A stretch of 64,000 nucleotides of DNA from Acidihalobacter ferrooxydans (GCF_001975725.1 NZ_CP019434.1:2492606-2556605); one strand, 5' to 3'; shown: positions 45,705-56,482, numbered from the stretch's first letter. Numbers and translations: made by a program. The notes: generated by a model from the sequence alone, not told the origin.

Positions 45705-46495
45705 ACAGTCTTCCTTTCGCCGGCACGGTAGGCCCACAGCAGCAGCCAAACGCCGAGCAGGATCATCGGCAGGCTCAGCACCTGTCCCATCGTGACCCAG
45801 CCGAAGGCCAGATACCCGAGTTGCGGATCGGGTTCGCGCACGAACTCGACCAGAAAGCGGAACGTGCCATACATCAACAGAAACAGGCCGGAAACCGCGC
45901 CCAGCGGCCGCGGTTTGTTCGAGAACAGCCATAGCGTCACGAACAGCACCACGCCCTCGAAAAAGAACTCGTAAAGCTGGGAAGGCTGGCGCGGCAGCGG
46001 CCCGGCGTTGGGAAACACCATGCCCCAGGGCAGCGTGGTGACTTTGCCCCACAATTCGCCATTGATGAAATTGCCGATGCGCCCGCAAGCCAACCCGATC
46101 GGCACCAGCGGCGCGACGAAGTCCGTCACCCGGAACGGATGCACGCCGATACGTCGCGCGAACCAGAGCAACGCCAAAATCACGCCGAGCATGCCGCCGT
46201 GAAAGCTCATGCCGCCATCCCAGACTGCAAACACCTGTAGCGGATGCGCGACGTAGTACGGCAGGTTGTAGAACAACACATACCCGATGCGCCCGCCGAG
46301 CACCACGCCGAGGGCGCCGTAGAACAACGCATCGCTGACCTGTTCCGAAGTCAGCGCTGACCGCGGCTTGCGCGCCCGGTACGTGCCCAAGGCCAGAAAG
46401 GCGGCGAAACCGGCCAGGTACATGAGGCCGTACCAGTGCACTTTCAGCGGCCCCAGAGAGAAGGCGATCGGGTCGATATGCGGGTAGGGAATCAT
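45701..46495 (-). CDS. lgt: Prolipoprotein diacylglyceryl transferase
   Basis: A 264-residue inner-membrane enzyme that transfers diacylglycerol from phosphatidylglycerol to the lipobox cysteine of lipoproteins. Seven membrane segments are expected. The Lgt signature [20 protein letters not shown] occupies about 136-155, with [11 protein letters not shown] near the N-terminus and the conserved [13 protein letters not shown] loop (about 91-103). Its stop overlaps the thyA start. The lgt-thyA neighbourhood is common in gammaproteobacteria. Confidence 0.98.
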   Translation of the reverse strand: MIPYPHIDPIAFSLGPLKVHWYGLMYLAGFAAFLALGTYRARKPRSALTSEQVSDALFYGALGVVLGGRIGYVLFYNLPYYVAHPLQVFAVWDGGMSFHGGMLGVILALLWFARRIGVHPFRVTDFVAPLVPIGLACGRIGNFINGELWGKVTTLPWGMVFPNAGPLPRQPSQLYEFFFEGVVLFVTLWLFSNKPRPLGAVSGLFLLMYGTFRFLVEFVREPDPQLGYLAFGWVTMGQVLSLPMILLGVWLLLWAYRAGERKTV

Positions 46496-46695
46496 GGGGC
46501 GTTATGCTACCAGAGCGTTCGTCGCCATGTAGCCGTCATAAATTACGCTTCTCACGCATGCAGCGGCGCATCCTGCAATCACGCGGCCTGCTCTCTGAGC
46601 AGCCCGTAGTACCCGCCAACACTGTTCATGCATGTCAATAGCGAAAGCTTGCCTGTTGCTGTTATTGCAGACCGTCAGGCTATGCGCGCCGCGCC

Positions 46696-47169
46696 TCAAA
46701 CGGATTCCAGCACCACGAATCGGAACCGGTAAGGACTATTCGCGTTTCCTATTCCCAGTTCATCACCGTCCTCGATGAGCCGCTCTCCGCCCTTGTCGCG
46801 TCCGCCGAAGTGCCTGCCGTTGATCAGACACCCACAAGCACTATCGCGGTCAATGACCTTGAATTGACCGCCGAAGCGGACGATCTGCAAATGCGCCCTG
46901 GAGATATTGAGAAATTCGCCTTTGTCGAGCAGGTAAAGATCGTTGTTGGGCTCGCTATCACGGCGTTTATGGCGTTCGGTCCTGAGCGGTTTGCCGGTGC
47001 GCTCGTCCACCCTGACGCGGGACTCGCGACCGATGCGGAACGGGAATTCGTAGATCGGAACCAGCGTGTGGCGCACATAACAAAGAGGTATCGAATCAGA
47101 GGCTTCCGGCGTAAGCGGCTGCAGCACTGCGATCGGTGTCAGGGCTTTGAGGAATTGCGCTTTATCCAT
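46696..47169 (-). CDS. FHA domain protein
   Basis: A 157-residue cytoplasmic protein consisting almost wholly of a forkhead-associated domain, which binds phosphothreonine peptides. The core is visible as FRIGRESRVR (about 42-51), NDLYLLDKGEFLNISRAHLQIVRFGGQFKVIDRDSACGCLINGRHFGG (about 75-122), with the Gly-Arg, Ser-Arg-x-His and Asn-Gly residues that make the phosphopeptide site. A basic insertion (TGKPLRTERHKRRDSE) sits in the loop. No kinase or phosphatase gene is nearby. It is monocistronic; the 200 bp between it and lgt and the 215 bp upstream show no feature. Confidence 0.9.
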   Translation of the reverse strand: MDKAQFLKALTPIAVLQPLTPEASDSIPLCYVRHTLVPIYEFPFRIGRESRVRVDERTGKPLRTERHKRRDSEPNNDLYLLDKGEFLNISRAHLQIVRFGGQFKVIDRDSACGCLINGRHFGGRDKGGERLIEDGDELGIGNANSPYRFRFVVLESV

Positions 47170-47384
47170 GTGAGCGATCCTTGGGAACAGGCAGCAGGAT
47201 GGAGATTGTTATGTCATGTCGTGCAAAGTCGTGTGGGGAGCTCGGTCAGGGCAGCATCGTCAGGGCAGCATCGCCAACGCGGCGGCACGGGCCTGCCGTG
47301 AACTGCCTAATGCCATGCCACCAGTGATTCACCCTCGGGAGCCGTTCTTCATTCACGATTCGAGGTGCCGCCCCATAAATCCCA

Positions 47385-48584
47385 TCAGCGATGCACCCGC
47401 CCGTACACGACTTTCAGATACGCCGTCTCGGGAATTGCCGGATGCATCGGGTGATCGACCGACTGGTAGCCGTGCGCCAGCACCTGCAACTCGCGATCGA
47501 GGTGACGCGCGGCCTGCTGCATTTGCGCGACCAGCGTGTCGCGCGGCAGGTGGTACGAACACGAGCACGAGATCAGAAATCCGTCGCGCTCCAATAGCTG
47601 CATACCGGCCTGGTTCAAGCGCCGGTAGGCCTGTTCGCCCGCGCGCTGATCCTTGCGCCGTTTGATGAACGCCGGCGGGTCGAGAATCACCGCGTCGAAG
47701 CGCTCGCCAGCCTCGCGCAGTTCGCGCAGAACCTCGAATGCATCTCCCTGACGCACGCCCACCCGCTCGCCCACGCCGTTGGCCTGCGCGTTGCGCGCCA
47801 CATAATCGAGCGCCGTCTGCGACTGATCCACACATACCGCCTCGCGCGCCCCGGCCAGTGCCGCGCGCACGCCCCAGGCGCCAACGTAGCTGAACACGTC
47901 CAGCACCCGGCCACCGGTAACGAAACCGGCCAGGCGATCGCGGTTGTCGCGCTGATCGTAGAACCAGCCGGTCTTCTGTCCCGCGTCGAGCGGCGCGACA
48001 AAACGCCGCCCGGCCTCTTCCACCTCAATCTCGGTCGGCGGCTCGCCCAGCGCGACGCGCACGTAACGCTCCAGCCCTTCCAGCTCACGGATCGCGGTGT
48101 CGTTACGCAGCAGCACCGCCGCCGGCTTGACGACTTTCTCCAGCGCCGCGAGCAGCGCCTCCAGCTCGCGCTCCATGCCGGCCGTCGTCACCTGCACCAC
48201 CAGCACATCGCCGTAACGGTCGACCACCAGCCCTGGCAGACCGTCGCCCTCGCCATGCACCAACCGGTAATAGGGTGACGCATATCGTTTTTCGCGCAGG
48301 CTCAACGCCACCTTCAGCCGATGCACCAACAGAGAAGGCCCCCACGGATACCGGCGGTCACGCGACAGCAGTCGCGCACAGATCAGCGAACGAGGGTTCA
48401 CGTAGCCGGTGCCCAGCGCGTGCCCCTGTGCATCTTCAATGCTCACCGCATCGCCCGGCGCAAAAGCGTCCAGCGGCGTGCGCTTCACATCCACCTCGTT
48501 GCTGAACACCCACAGATGGCCGGCGCGCAGACGGCGATCCTCGCCTTTTTTAAGGCGCAACACAGGCAATACGGTATCGGTCAC
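47385..48584 (-). CDS. rlmI: 23S rRNA m5C1962 methyltransferase
   Basis: A 399-residue SAM-dependent rRNA methyltransferase. The GTG at 48584 is chosen because GGAGG lies 8 bases upstream and the protein then starts with the PUA domain (VLRLKKGEDRRLRAGHLWVFSNEVD, residues 6-30). The methyltransferase domain shows LDVFSYVGAWGVRAALAGA (SAM loop, about 222-240), FDAVILDPPAFIK with the DPP motif (about 288-300) and CSCSYHL (about 342-348) with the catalytic cysteines. Length matches E. coli RlmI (396). It is a single gene on the minus strand. Confidence 0.94.
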   Translation of the reverse strand: MTDTVLPVLRLKKGEDRRLRAGHLWVFSNEVDVKRTPLDAFAPGDAVSIEDAQGHALGTGYVNPRSLICARLLSRDRRYPWGPSLLVHRLKVALSLREKRYASPYYRLVHGEGDGLPGLVVDRYGDVLVVQVTTAGMERELEALLAALEKVVKPAAVLLRNDTAIRELEGLERYVRVALGEPPTEIEVEEAGRRFVAPLDAGQKTGWFYDQRDNRDRLAGFVTGGRVLDVFSYVGAWGVRAALAGAREAVCVDQSQTALDYVARNAQANGVGERVGVRQGDAFEVLRELREAGERFDAVILDPPAFIKRRKDQRAGEQAYRRLNQAGMQLLERDGFLISCSCSYHLPRDTLVAQMQQAARHLDRELQVLAHGYQSVDHPMHPAIPETAYLKVVYGRVHR

Positions 48585-48820
48585 TGAGAGCGCCTCCGGA
48601 AGCAAAGCATCGCATTGTACTGGAAGCGCAGCATCAACGGCCGCCAACGCTTCCGCCGGGGGGCTGTCGAGAGCGCACGGCCAAGCGCCACAAAACCACG
48701 CGCTGCATGTAGTTACACTGCATGCCCTGCACTCTCGGTAAAACCCGGTTAGCACATGAGGCGGAACGCTGATTGCGCAGGGATTTGGATTCACGGGGAA
48801 TTTTCTTCGGCGAGCAGCCT

Positions 48821-48983
48821 AGGGGTCTGTCGGACTTGGAGGATCGTGGCGAGGCGAGTGGGGAATGGAGGCCAGTTTCACGCTCTTTTGAGGACGAGTG
48901 GTTCTATTCGACGAAAAAGAGCGGGGAAATGGGCCCATTATCCCATCGCCGCAGCCGATTCTTTCCAAGTCCGACAGGCTCCT
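48821..48983 (+). repeat. Repeat A, long form, copy A6
   Basis: A 163-bp copy with edges AGGGGTCTGTCGGACTTGGA and TCCAAGTCCGACAGGCTCCT and both inner stems of the family. It is nearly identical to A4 and A7 over most of its length, implying recent spread or gene conversion. Confidence 0.9.
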
Positions 48984-48987
48984 AGTT

Positions 48988-49068
48988 ATGCCATGCCCGG
49001 ATGAAGAAGACTTTCTGCGGATTCAAAAATCAAGCAAGGGCACCTCTTCTGATGGTTTATCTGGGTTA
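48988..49068 (+). repeat. Repeat D, copy D2
   Basis: About 80 bp similar to 270-345 (CATGCCCGGATGAAGAA edge, GGATTCAAAAATC middle, CTCTTCTGATGG and TTATCTGGGTTAA at the right end). It abuts repeat A6 and ends 36 bp before the start of the DUF255 gene. Confidence 0.5.
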
Positions 49069-49103
49069 AAGTGCCCGTTCGCTTCGCGCACAACGAGGAC
49101 CCC

Positions 49104-51158
<2,055 letters not shown>

Positions 51159-51163
51159 GGGCT

Positions 51164-51325
51164 AGGAGCCTGTCGGACTTGGAGGATCGAAGCGAGGCGA
51201 GTGGGGAATGGAGACCAGTTTCTCGCTCTTTTGAGGACGAGTGGTTCTATTCGACGAAAAAGAGCGGGTTGTGGGCCCATTATCCCATCGCCGCTGCCGA
51301 TTCTTTCCAAGTCCGACAGGCTCCT
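51164..51325 (+). repeat. Repeat A, long form, copy A7
   Basis: A 162-bp copy with perfect 20-bp terminal repeats (AGGAGCCTGTCGGACTTGGA and its inverse). It starts 6 bp after the DUF255 stop codon, where its hairpin could act on the 3' end of that transcript. A partial second copy follows directly. Confidence 0.92.
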
Positions 51326-51326
51326 T

Positions 51327-51378
51327 GCAGCCTGTCGGGTCAGGAAGATCGTGGCGAGGCGACTGGACGATGGTGGCC
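51327..51378 (+). repeat. Repeat A, partial copy A7b in tandem with A7
   Basis: CAGCCTGTCGGGTCAGGAAGATCG and CGAGGCGACTGGACGATGG correspond to the left third of repeat A. The remainder is missing; it abuts the end of the MBL-fold gene. Confidence 0.75.
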
Positions 51379-51384
51379 AACCGC

Positions 51385-52155
51385 TCAGTCCGGCACCATA
51401 AAATCCTGCTGCGTGAGCAGGTCGACACCACACTTCAGTTCACTGATCCAGTCGAGAAACCTGCCGATCATTTCCGGGCCCTGGAAGGGCTGACCGTGCT
51501 GCGGCACGATCATCTCGACATCCATCCCGCGCACCATGTTCGCCCACAGGCGCGTGGCGCGGTTGGAACACATGTAGCGGCGGTGGAAACCCAGCATGCG
51601 CGGAATGTGTGCCTCGAAATCGGTCACCGGATCGCTCACGTCGCCACCACCGACCGACGCGCCCATGTCGCCTGAGAACAGGATGCGGCTGGTCGGGTCA
51701 TAGAACTGGAAGTTACCGACCGAATGCAGAAAATGCGCCGGCACGGCCTTGATCATCGAATTGCCGAGCGGGATGTCCATGCCCTTGTCGGGGATCGGCA
51801 TGCAACGCTGGCCGATCTTGTCGCCCATATACGACGGCAGCAGATGGGGAATGAAACGCGCCCAGAGCTGCGAGCACACGATGGTGGCATCGGTCCGCGT
51901 CACCCAGCTCTGCACGGAAGTGATGATGTCCGGATCCTGATGCGATGCAAGCAGATACTTCATGTCCTTCAGATTTTCGTACTGAGCGATCTTGTTCGAC
52001 AGCGCGGTGGACGTCAGCTCCCCGCCGGGATCGAGCAGCGCGACCTCGCCGTTGTCGACAATCATGAACTGATTGGCCTGAACGCCCGATCCTGTTACGA
52101 GATCACCGAAGGCGAGACAGGTATGATGCGCATCCTTGAACAGCTCGATTCCCAT
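51385..52155 (-). CDS. Metallo-beta-lactamase fold di-iron protein (oxygen-binding ODP-like)
   Basis: A 256-residue MBL-fold protein resembling the beta-lactamase half of flavodiiron proteins and the stand-alone oxygen-binding di-iron proteins (ODP). Metal-ligand regions are LLASHQDPDIITSVQ (about 86-100; H-x-D-x-D instead of HxHxDH), PAHFLHSVGNFQFYD (about 141-155), LFSGDMGAS (about 161-169) and IVPQHGQPF (about 221-229). The ATG at 52155, with GAGGA 9 bases upstream, is preferred to a TTG at 52164. No flavodoxin or rubredoxin domain is fused. It is divergent from a rhodanese gene across 92 bp. Roles in O2 sensing or persulfide handling are possible; neither is proven by sequence. Confidence 0.85.
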   Translation of the reverse strand: MGIELFKDAHHTCLAFGDLVTGSGVQANQFMIVDNGEVALLDPGGELTSTALSNKIAQYENLKDMKYLLASHQDPDIITSVQSWVTRTDATIVCSQLWARFIPHLLPSYMGDKIGQRCMPIPDKGMDIPLGNSMIKAVPAHFLHSVGNFQFYDPTSRILFSGDMGASVGGGDVSDPVTDFEAHIPRMLGFHRRYMCSNRATRLWANMVRGMDVEMIVPQHGQPFQGPEMIGRFLDWISELKCGVDLLTQQDFMVPD

Positions 52156-52247
52156 CCGAGTCAATCCTCACACTATTATTGTGGGCGGTAGAATACACCC
52201 TCCCGCTATGCACGAACCATTCAACGACAGGACTGAAACCAGCCGCC

Positions 52248-52658
52248 ATGCCCAAAACTCTGAGCGACTACATCCGCGAAGCGCGCGCCCGCATCACGGA
52301 AATCACGGCCGACGATCTGGCCGATCTGCTCGATGACGGCGAAGCCCCGCTGCTCATCGACACGCGCGAACCCTACGAGTACGCGGTACGCCATATCCCC
52401 GGCGCAGCGCTGATTCCGCGCGGCGTCATCGAAAGCGCCGCCGACCCGAACAATGCGCGCCGCGTCGACGCGCTGCTGGAAGCGCGCGATCGCACCGTCG
52501 TGCTCTATTGCGATACCGGCGCACGCAGCGCGCTGGCCACCGCCGTGCTGCAGGACATGGGCTACGCAGACGTGCGCAACCTCGCCGGTGGTCTGAAACT
52601 CTGGGACGCCGAGGACTATGACATCGAAACCGGCGAGTACACCGGAACCTTGCCGTAA
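52248..52658 (+). CDS. Rhodanese domain protein
   Basis: A 136-residue single-domain rhodanese that transfers sulfane sulfur. The active-site cysteine is in VVLYCDTGARSALA (about residue 90), with the CH2A-like segment LLIDTREPYEYAVRHIPGAALIPRG (about 41-65) and the C-terminal GYADVRNLAGGLKLWDAEDY. ATG at 52248 gives a natural start (MPKTLSDYIREARARI). The loop CDTGAR is of the six-residue sulfur-transferase size. It faces the ODP-like gene divergently, so the two may share control and act on related sulfur or oxygen chemistry; that is inference. Confidence 0.93.
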   Translation: MPKTLSDYIREARARITEITADDLADLLDDGEAPLLIDTREPYEYAVRHIPGAALIPRGVIESAADPNNARRVDALLEARDRTVVLYCDTGARSALATAVLQDMGYADVRNLAGGLKLWDAEDYDIETGEYTGTLP

Positions 52659-52730
52659 AACCCGTCCGCGCCCGCCGCAACACGTCGCCACGCACCCGCC
52701 TGAGCGCAGTTCCAGTCACCCAACCATCAC

Positions 52731-53633
52731 ATGCGCGTCACACGACTGAAAAAGAGGCTTCATAGCATGCTCGCAACAACCCGCAGGAGTTCGAGCATGC
52801 CGATCACATCCGCCACATCAGCGAAAGTCGCAGCCACGCTGGTCGCCGAACTGGCCACCACGAAAGAACAGATGCGCGAATCGCAGCGCCTGCGCTACCG
52901 CGTATTTGCCAGGGAACTCGGTGCACACGTGCAAATGCCGCTGCCCGGCCATGAAGCCGACCGCTATGACCACTACTGCCACCATCTGCTCGTGCGTGAT
53001 CGCCACAGCGGCGAAGTCGTGGCCAGTACGCGCATCCTGACCGACACCCAATCCAGACTCGGCGGGGGCTTCTACTCCGAAGCCGAATTCGACTTTTCCC
53101 CCGTGCTTGCCCTGCCCGGGCGCATCATCGAGATTGGCCGTACCTGCGTCGCCCCGGCATACCGCAACGGCGGCGCAATCAGCGTGCTGTGGTTGGCGCT
53201 GGCACGATTCATGGTCATTCACCGCGTGGACTATATGATCGGGTGTGCCAGCATCGGCCTGCGCGACGGCGGCGCCCAGGCGCAGGCCATCACCGAGCAG
53301 CTCCGCACGAGCCACTTCACGCCGGCAAATCTGCGCACACGACCACGCGACCCCCTGCCACGCATTGTCGGCGATCGCCCCACCGATCCGCCTAGCGGTT
53401 CGCTGCCTCCACTGCTCAAGGCCTATCTGCGCCTCGGCGCCCGGGTATGCGGCGAGCCCTGTCTGGATCGCGCATTCAACGTGGCCGATCTGCCGATCCT
53501 GCTCGACGTGGACCGCCTCGACGCACGCTACAGGCGCCATTTCGTACACAATCGCGCGACGACCGCAGTTTCCACACCCATCCCGCCCCCGATCAGGACA
53601 GCCCGCCATGCGCACCGCGCGACGCTTCGCTAG
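52731..53633 (+). CDS. olsB: Ornithine lipid N-acyltransferase OlsB-like (GNAT fold)
   Basis: A 300-residue acyltransferase predicted to attach a 3-hydroxyacyl chain from acyl-ACP to ornithine, giving lyso-ornithine lipid. The OlsB/hemolysin-like acyltransferase region is visible: QRLRYRVFARELGAHV (about 52-67), DHYCHHLLVRDRHSGEVVASTRIL, the acyl-donor segment RIIEIGRTCVAPAYRNGGAISVLWLALARFM (about 127-157) and YMIGCASI. The extra N-terminal 35 residues may be dispensable; ATGs at 52767 and 52797 are alternatives. It overlaps the next gene by 26 bp. OlsB plus OlsA is the classic ornithine-lipid pair; the specific amino-acid head group is inferred. Confidence 0.85.
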   Translation: MRVTRLKKRLHSMLATTRRSSSMPITSATSAKVAATLVAELATTKEQMRESQRLRYRVFARELGAHVQMPLPGHEADRYDHYCHHLLVRDRHSGEVVASTRILTDTQSRLGGGFYSEAEFDFSPVLALPGRIIEIGRTCVAPAYRNGGAISVLWLALARFMVIHRVDYMIGCASIGLRDGGAQAQAITEQLRTSHFTPANLRTRPRDPLPRIVGDRPTDPPSGSLPPLLKAYLRLGARVCGEPCLDRAFNVADLPILLDVDRLDARYRRHFVHNRATTAVSTPIPPPIRTARHAHRATLR

Positions 53634-54390
53634 ACTACTGCTTCTGCTGCTGCACATCGCCCTCGGCGTGGTGCTCACAGTGTTGCTCACGCGACCCCGG
53701 CAGACCGCACCCAGCGCCTTGTTCGACGCCATCGCCGGCTGGTGGAGAGCCCGCATCGCCCGCATCGTCGGCGTGCGCGTACAGACCCGCGGACGTCCGC
53801 TCGACGGCCCTGCCCTGCTCGTCTCGAACCACATCTCCTGGCTGGACATCGCCGTCCTCGGTGGCATTGCGCCGCTGAGTTTTCTTTCCAAATCGGAAGT
53901 CCGGCACTGGCCGATTCTCGGCTGGCTCGCAGCGCGCGGCGGCACGCTGTTTATCCGCCGCGGCGCGCGCGAAGCCGCCGACAATGCCGCCGAGCAGATC
54001 ACCTGGCACCTGATCCGCGGACGCAAGGTGCTGCTGTTTCCGGAAGGCACCACCGGCGACGGCAGCACCGTGCGCACCTTTCATCCGCGCCTGTTTTCGG
54101 CGGCCGTGCTGGCCGACGTACTCATTCAACCCGTTGCCCTGCGCTACACAAAACCGCAGGGCCAGCCACGCGGCACACCCCACCCCACGGCGCCCTTCAT
54201 CGGTGACGACACCTTTCCCGCCCACCTGTGGCGTGTGCTGGCCGAGCCGTGCATCGTGGCCGAAGTCACCTTCCTGCCACCGATACACGCTCAGGGCGAG
54301 GATCGAAAAACACTCGCGCGACATGCCCGCGAGAGCATCGCCCGCAGGCTCGACGGCAACGTCGCCGCACAAGGCGAAACGGCCACATAA
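53608..54390 (+). CDS. olsA: Acyl-ACP O-acyltransferase OlsA-like (PlsC family)
   Basis: A 260-residue membrane-associated acyltransferase. It has an N-terminal hydrophobic segment (about 8-29) and the PlsC motifs: NHISWLDI (NHxxxxD, about 72-79), the Arg of GTLFIRRGAREA (about 112-123), and FPEGTTGDGS (about 147-156). In the OlsBA pathway this enzyme acylates lyso-ornithine lipid; alone it could also act as a lysophosphatidate acyltransferase. It overlaps the olsB-like gene by 26 bp and precedes a glycosyltransferase and a PAP2 phosphatase on the same strand, so the set looks like one lipid-synthesis operon. Confidence 0.87.
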   Translation: MRTARRFARLLLLLLHIALGVVLTVLLTRPRQTAPSALFDAIAGWWRARIARIVGVRVQTRGRPLDGPALLVSNHISWLDIAVLGGIAPLSFLSKSEVRHWPILGWLAARGGTLFIRRGAREAADNAAEQITWHLIRGRKVLLFPEGTTGDGSTVRTFHPRLFSAAVLADVLIQPVALRYTKPQGQPRGTPHPTAPFIGDDTFPAHLWRVLAEPCIVAEVTFLPPIHAQGEDRKTLARHARESIARRLDGNVAAQGETAT

Positions 54391-54419
54391 GCGCCCCTAC
54401 CGCCACGGTTCTCCACGCC

Positions 54420-55640
54420 ATGCCGACACAACAACCCCGGACGCTCAACATCGCCATGGTCAGCGAAACCTGGCCACCCGAAATCAATGGCGTGGCCAAT
54501 ACGCTGCATCACTGGGTCGAGGCATTGCTCGAACGCGGACACCGGGTGCAGCTCATCCGCCCGCGGCAAGCGGCGGATGACGGCGCGCCGCGCCCGTCCC
54601 GCAACCCCAGGTTCTACGAACGGCTGGTGCCCAGCGTGCCGCTATTAAGCTATCCGGGACTGCACTTCGGCATGCCGGCAGGACGCCTATTGCGCCAGAC
54701 CTGGACGCAATTCGCCCCCGACCTGGTCTTCATCGGCACCGAAGGCCCACTCGGCAACAGCGCATTGCATACCGCCAAGCGCATGGGGCTACCCGCCGTC
54801 ACCGGCTTCCACACCCGCTTCGACTACTATAGCCGCCACTACCGCCTGGGCTGGTTCGAGCCCGCCATCCGCGCCCACCTGCGGCGTTTTCACAATCGCG
54901 CGGACGCCACGTTCGTACCGACCCGCGAGTTGGCCGAACTGCTGGCGCGGCAGGGCTTCCACAAGGCGCGGGTCATCTCCCGCAGCGTGGACATCCATCT
55001 GTTCGATCCCGCGCGGCGCGATGCCGACCTTCGGGCGACCTGGGGCGCAAGTAAGACCACGCCCGTCGTGTTGTACGTCGGGCGCCTGGCACCGGAAAAA
55101 AACATCGAACTGGCGATCCGCGCTTACCGCGCCATGCAGACCCGCATCCCCGAACTGCGCTTCGTGCTGGTCGGCAGCGGCCCCTTGGAGCAACCGCTCA
55201 AGCAGGCCAACCCGGACCTGATCTTTGCCGGTTTGCGCACCGCCGAGGACTTGGCCCGGCATTACGCCAGCGGGGATCTGTTTCTGTTTCCCAGCCTCAG
55301 CGAAACCTTCGGCAACGTAGTGATCGAAGCGCTTGCCAGCGGCCTGGGCATCGTCGCCTACGACTATGCGGCCGCACACGAGCATCTGCGGCATAACGAA
55401 AACGGTCTGCTCGCCGCACCGAACGACGAGACGGCCTTCATTCATCAGGCCGTCAGTCTGGCCGATCAGCCGGCCCTGCTGGAGCGCCTGCGCCAGCAAG
55501 CGCGCGCAACCGTCTTCGAACTGGACTGCGCACGCATTGCCGTACGGCTCGAAAGCCTATTTCTGGAATACGCGCGGCCCGCCGACGCGTCTGTGCTGGA
55601 GCGACATCATGCGCCTGTTAGATCGTCTGACACGGGCTGA
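54420..55640 (+). CDS. GT4 family glycosyltransferase (glycolipid mannosyl/glucuronosyl type)
   Basis: A 406-residue GT-B fold transferase. The N-terminal motif NIAMVSETWPPEINGVANTLHHWVEALLERGHRV (about 10-43) and GFHTRFDYYSRHY (about 126-138) are typical of GT4 enzymes that glycosylate lipids, such as MgtA and SQDG/GADG synthases. The C-terminal donor-binding part has VLYVGRLAPEKNIELAIRAY, LVGSGP, the EX7E region FPSLSETFGNVVIEALASGL and a conserved AYDYAAAHEHL. The ATG at 54420 is used; the open frame upstream runs through olsA. It overlaps the PAP2 gene by 32 bp. The likely acceptor is diacylglycerol, made by the PAP2 neighbour; this is inference. Confidence 0.9.
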   Translation: MPTQQPRTLNIAMVSETWPPEINGVANTLHHWVEALLERGHRVQLIRPRQAADDGAPRPSRNPRFYERLVPSVPLLSYPGLHFGMPAGRLLRQTWTQFAPDLVFIGTEGPLGNSALHTAKRMGLPAVTGFHTRFDYYSRHYRLGWFEPAIRAHLRRFHNRADATFVPTRELAELLARQGFHKARVISRSVDIHLFDPARRDADLRATWGASKTTPVVLYVGRLAPEKNIELAIRAYRAMQTRIPELRFVLVGSGPLEQPLKQANPDLIFAGLRTAEDLARHYASGDLFLFPSLSETFGNVVIEALASGLGIVAYDYAAAHEHLRHNENGLLAAPNDETAFIHQAVSLADQPALLERLRQQARATVFELDCARIAVRLESLFLEYARPADASVLERHHAPVRSSDTG

Positions 55641-56142
55641 CCAGCGTACCACCGTGCTGTTCAACCGCATCAACCATTGCCGCATACCCGCACGGCTGTT
55701 CGCCGTGGTGAGTCGACTGGGCAATGGCGTGTTGTGGTACTGCATCATCCTGGCGCTACCGCTCGTCGAAGGCGTTGTCGCCGTGCGGGTCAGCCTGCAG
55801 ATGGTCGCCGTCGGCCTGGTGTCCTACCTGCTCTACCGCTGGCTCAAGCGCAGCACCGGCCGCGCGCGCCCCTGCCAGGCGCACGACGGCGTCCTGCACA
55901 GCGTGGCGCCGCTGGACGAATTCAGCTTCCCGTCCGGCCATACGATGCATGCCGTCGCCTTCACGATCATCCTGCTGGCGTCCTACCCGGCATGGGGGCT
56001 GGCGGTGGCGCCGTTCACGGTGCTGGTGGCGCTGTCGCGGATGGTGCTGGGCCTGCATTACCCGAGCGATGTGATCGCCGGCGCGCTGATCGGCGCTTTG
56101 ATGGCGACATTCAGCATTGTATTGATGGGCGCAGTGCAATAA
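55609..56142 (+). CDS. PAP2 family membrane phosphatase
   Basis: A 177-residue integral membrane phosphatase with the three PAP2 signatures: KRSTGRARP (about 81-89), FPSGHTM (about 103-109) and SRMVLGLHYPSDV (about 143-155). About five membrane segments are expected. Such enzymes remove phosphate from phosphatidate, phosphatidylglycerophosphate or undecaprenyl pyrophosphate. Because it is fused into a tightly overlapping series with acyltransferases and a lipid-type GT4, phosphatidate dephosphorylation to diacylglycerol is the attractive guess. ATG at 55609. Confidence 0.92.
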   Translation: MRLLDRLTRADQRTTVLFNRINHCRIPARLFAVVSRLGNGVLWYCIILALPLVEGVVAVRVSLQMVAVGLVSYLLYRWLKRSTGRARPCQAHDGVLHSVAPLDEFSFPSGHTMHAVAFTIILLASYPAWGLAVAPFTVLVALSRMVLGLHYPSDVIAGALIGALMATFSIVLMGAVQ

Positions 56143-56188
56143 CGTATCCCGTAGTCGGCGGGCCGGGCCACGCACGGGTCCGCAGCGG

Positions 56189-56482
56189 TCATGCCGTCAG
56201 ATGGCTTTCGAGAGCGATGATCCGTCTCGGCGCGGCAGGCTCGTCGATCCAGACGTAAACCGCGCGCAACGCCGGCGTCGTGCAGCTCGATCCGCTGCAA
56301 CCGGAACATCCTGACCCACAGGCGCTCTGCATCGGCGCCAGCTCCCGCACCCGGCCTTTGCGCACCCAGAAATCGAGCACGCCGCGCAGCGCCTCGGCGT
56401 CGCAGCCGAAGCGGTTGACCAGGTCGCTCATGGGCGCCATGCCGCGCGCCTGCAGATAGTGCTTGACCGCGCTCGGACTCAT
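56189..56482 (-). CDS. feoC: FeoC-like cysteine-rich protein
   Basis: A 97-residue protein with an N-terminal winged-helix-like part (SAVKHYLQARGMAPMSDLVNRFGCDAEALRGVLDFWVRKGRVREL, residues 4-48) and the cysteine cluster CGSGCSGCSGSSC (about 54-66) characteristic of FeoC, which may hold an iron-sulfur cluster. The remaining 30 residues after the cluster are less conserved. The ATG overlaps the feoB stop (ATGA), so translation is coupled. FeoC modulates FeoB stability or gating in some enterics; here the role is by homology. Confidence 0.88.
   Translation of the reverse strand: MSPSAVKHYLQARGMAPMSDLVNRFGCDAEALRGVLDFWVRKGRVRELAPMQSACGSGCSGCSGSSCTTPALRAVYVWIDEPAAPRRIIALESHLTA

Larger units (their letters stand above)
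48585..49103. other. Repeat-bearing intergenic region
   Basis: This 519-bp divergent gap separates rlmI from the DUF255 gene. Its right part is repeat A6 followed directly by repeat D2. The left part (48585-48820) shows no gene or repeat. Promoters for both flanking genes must lie here but are not obvious. Confidence 0.6.

Noticed and set aside
47216-47665. 149-codon frame entering the rlmI region from its 3' side
   Set aside because: It is antisense to rlmI over most of its length and has no recognisable domain.
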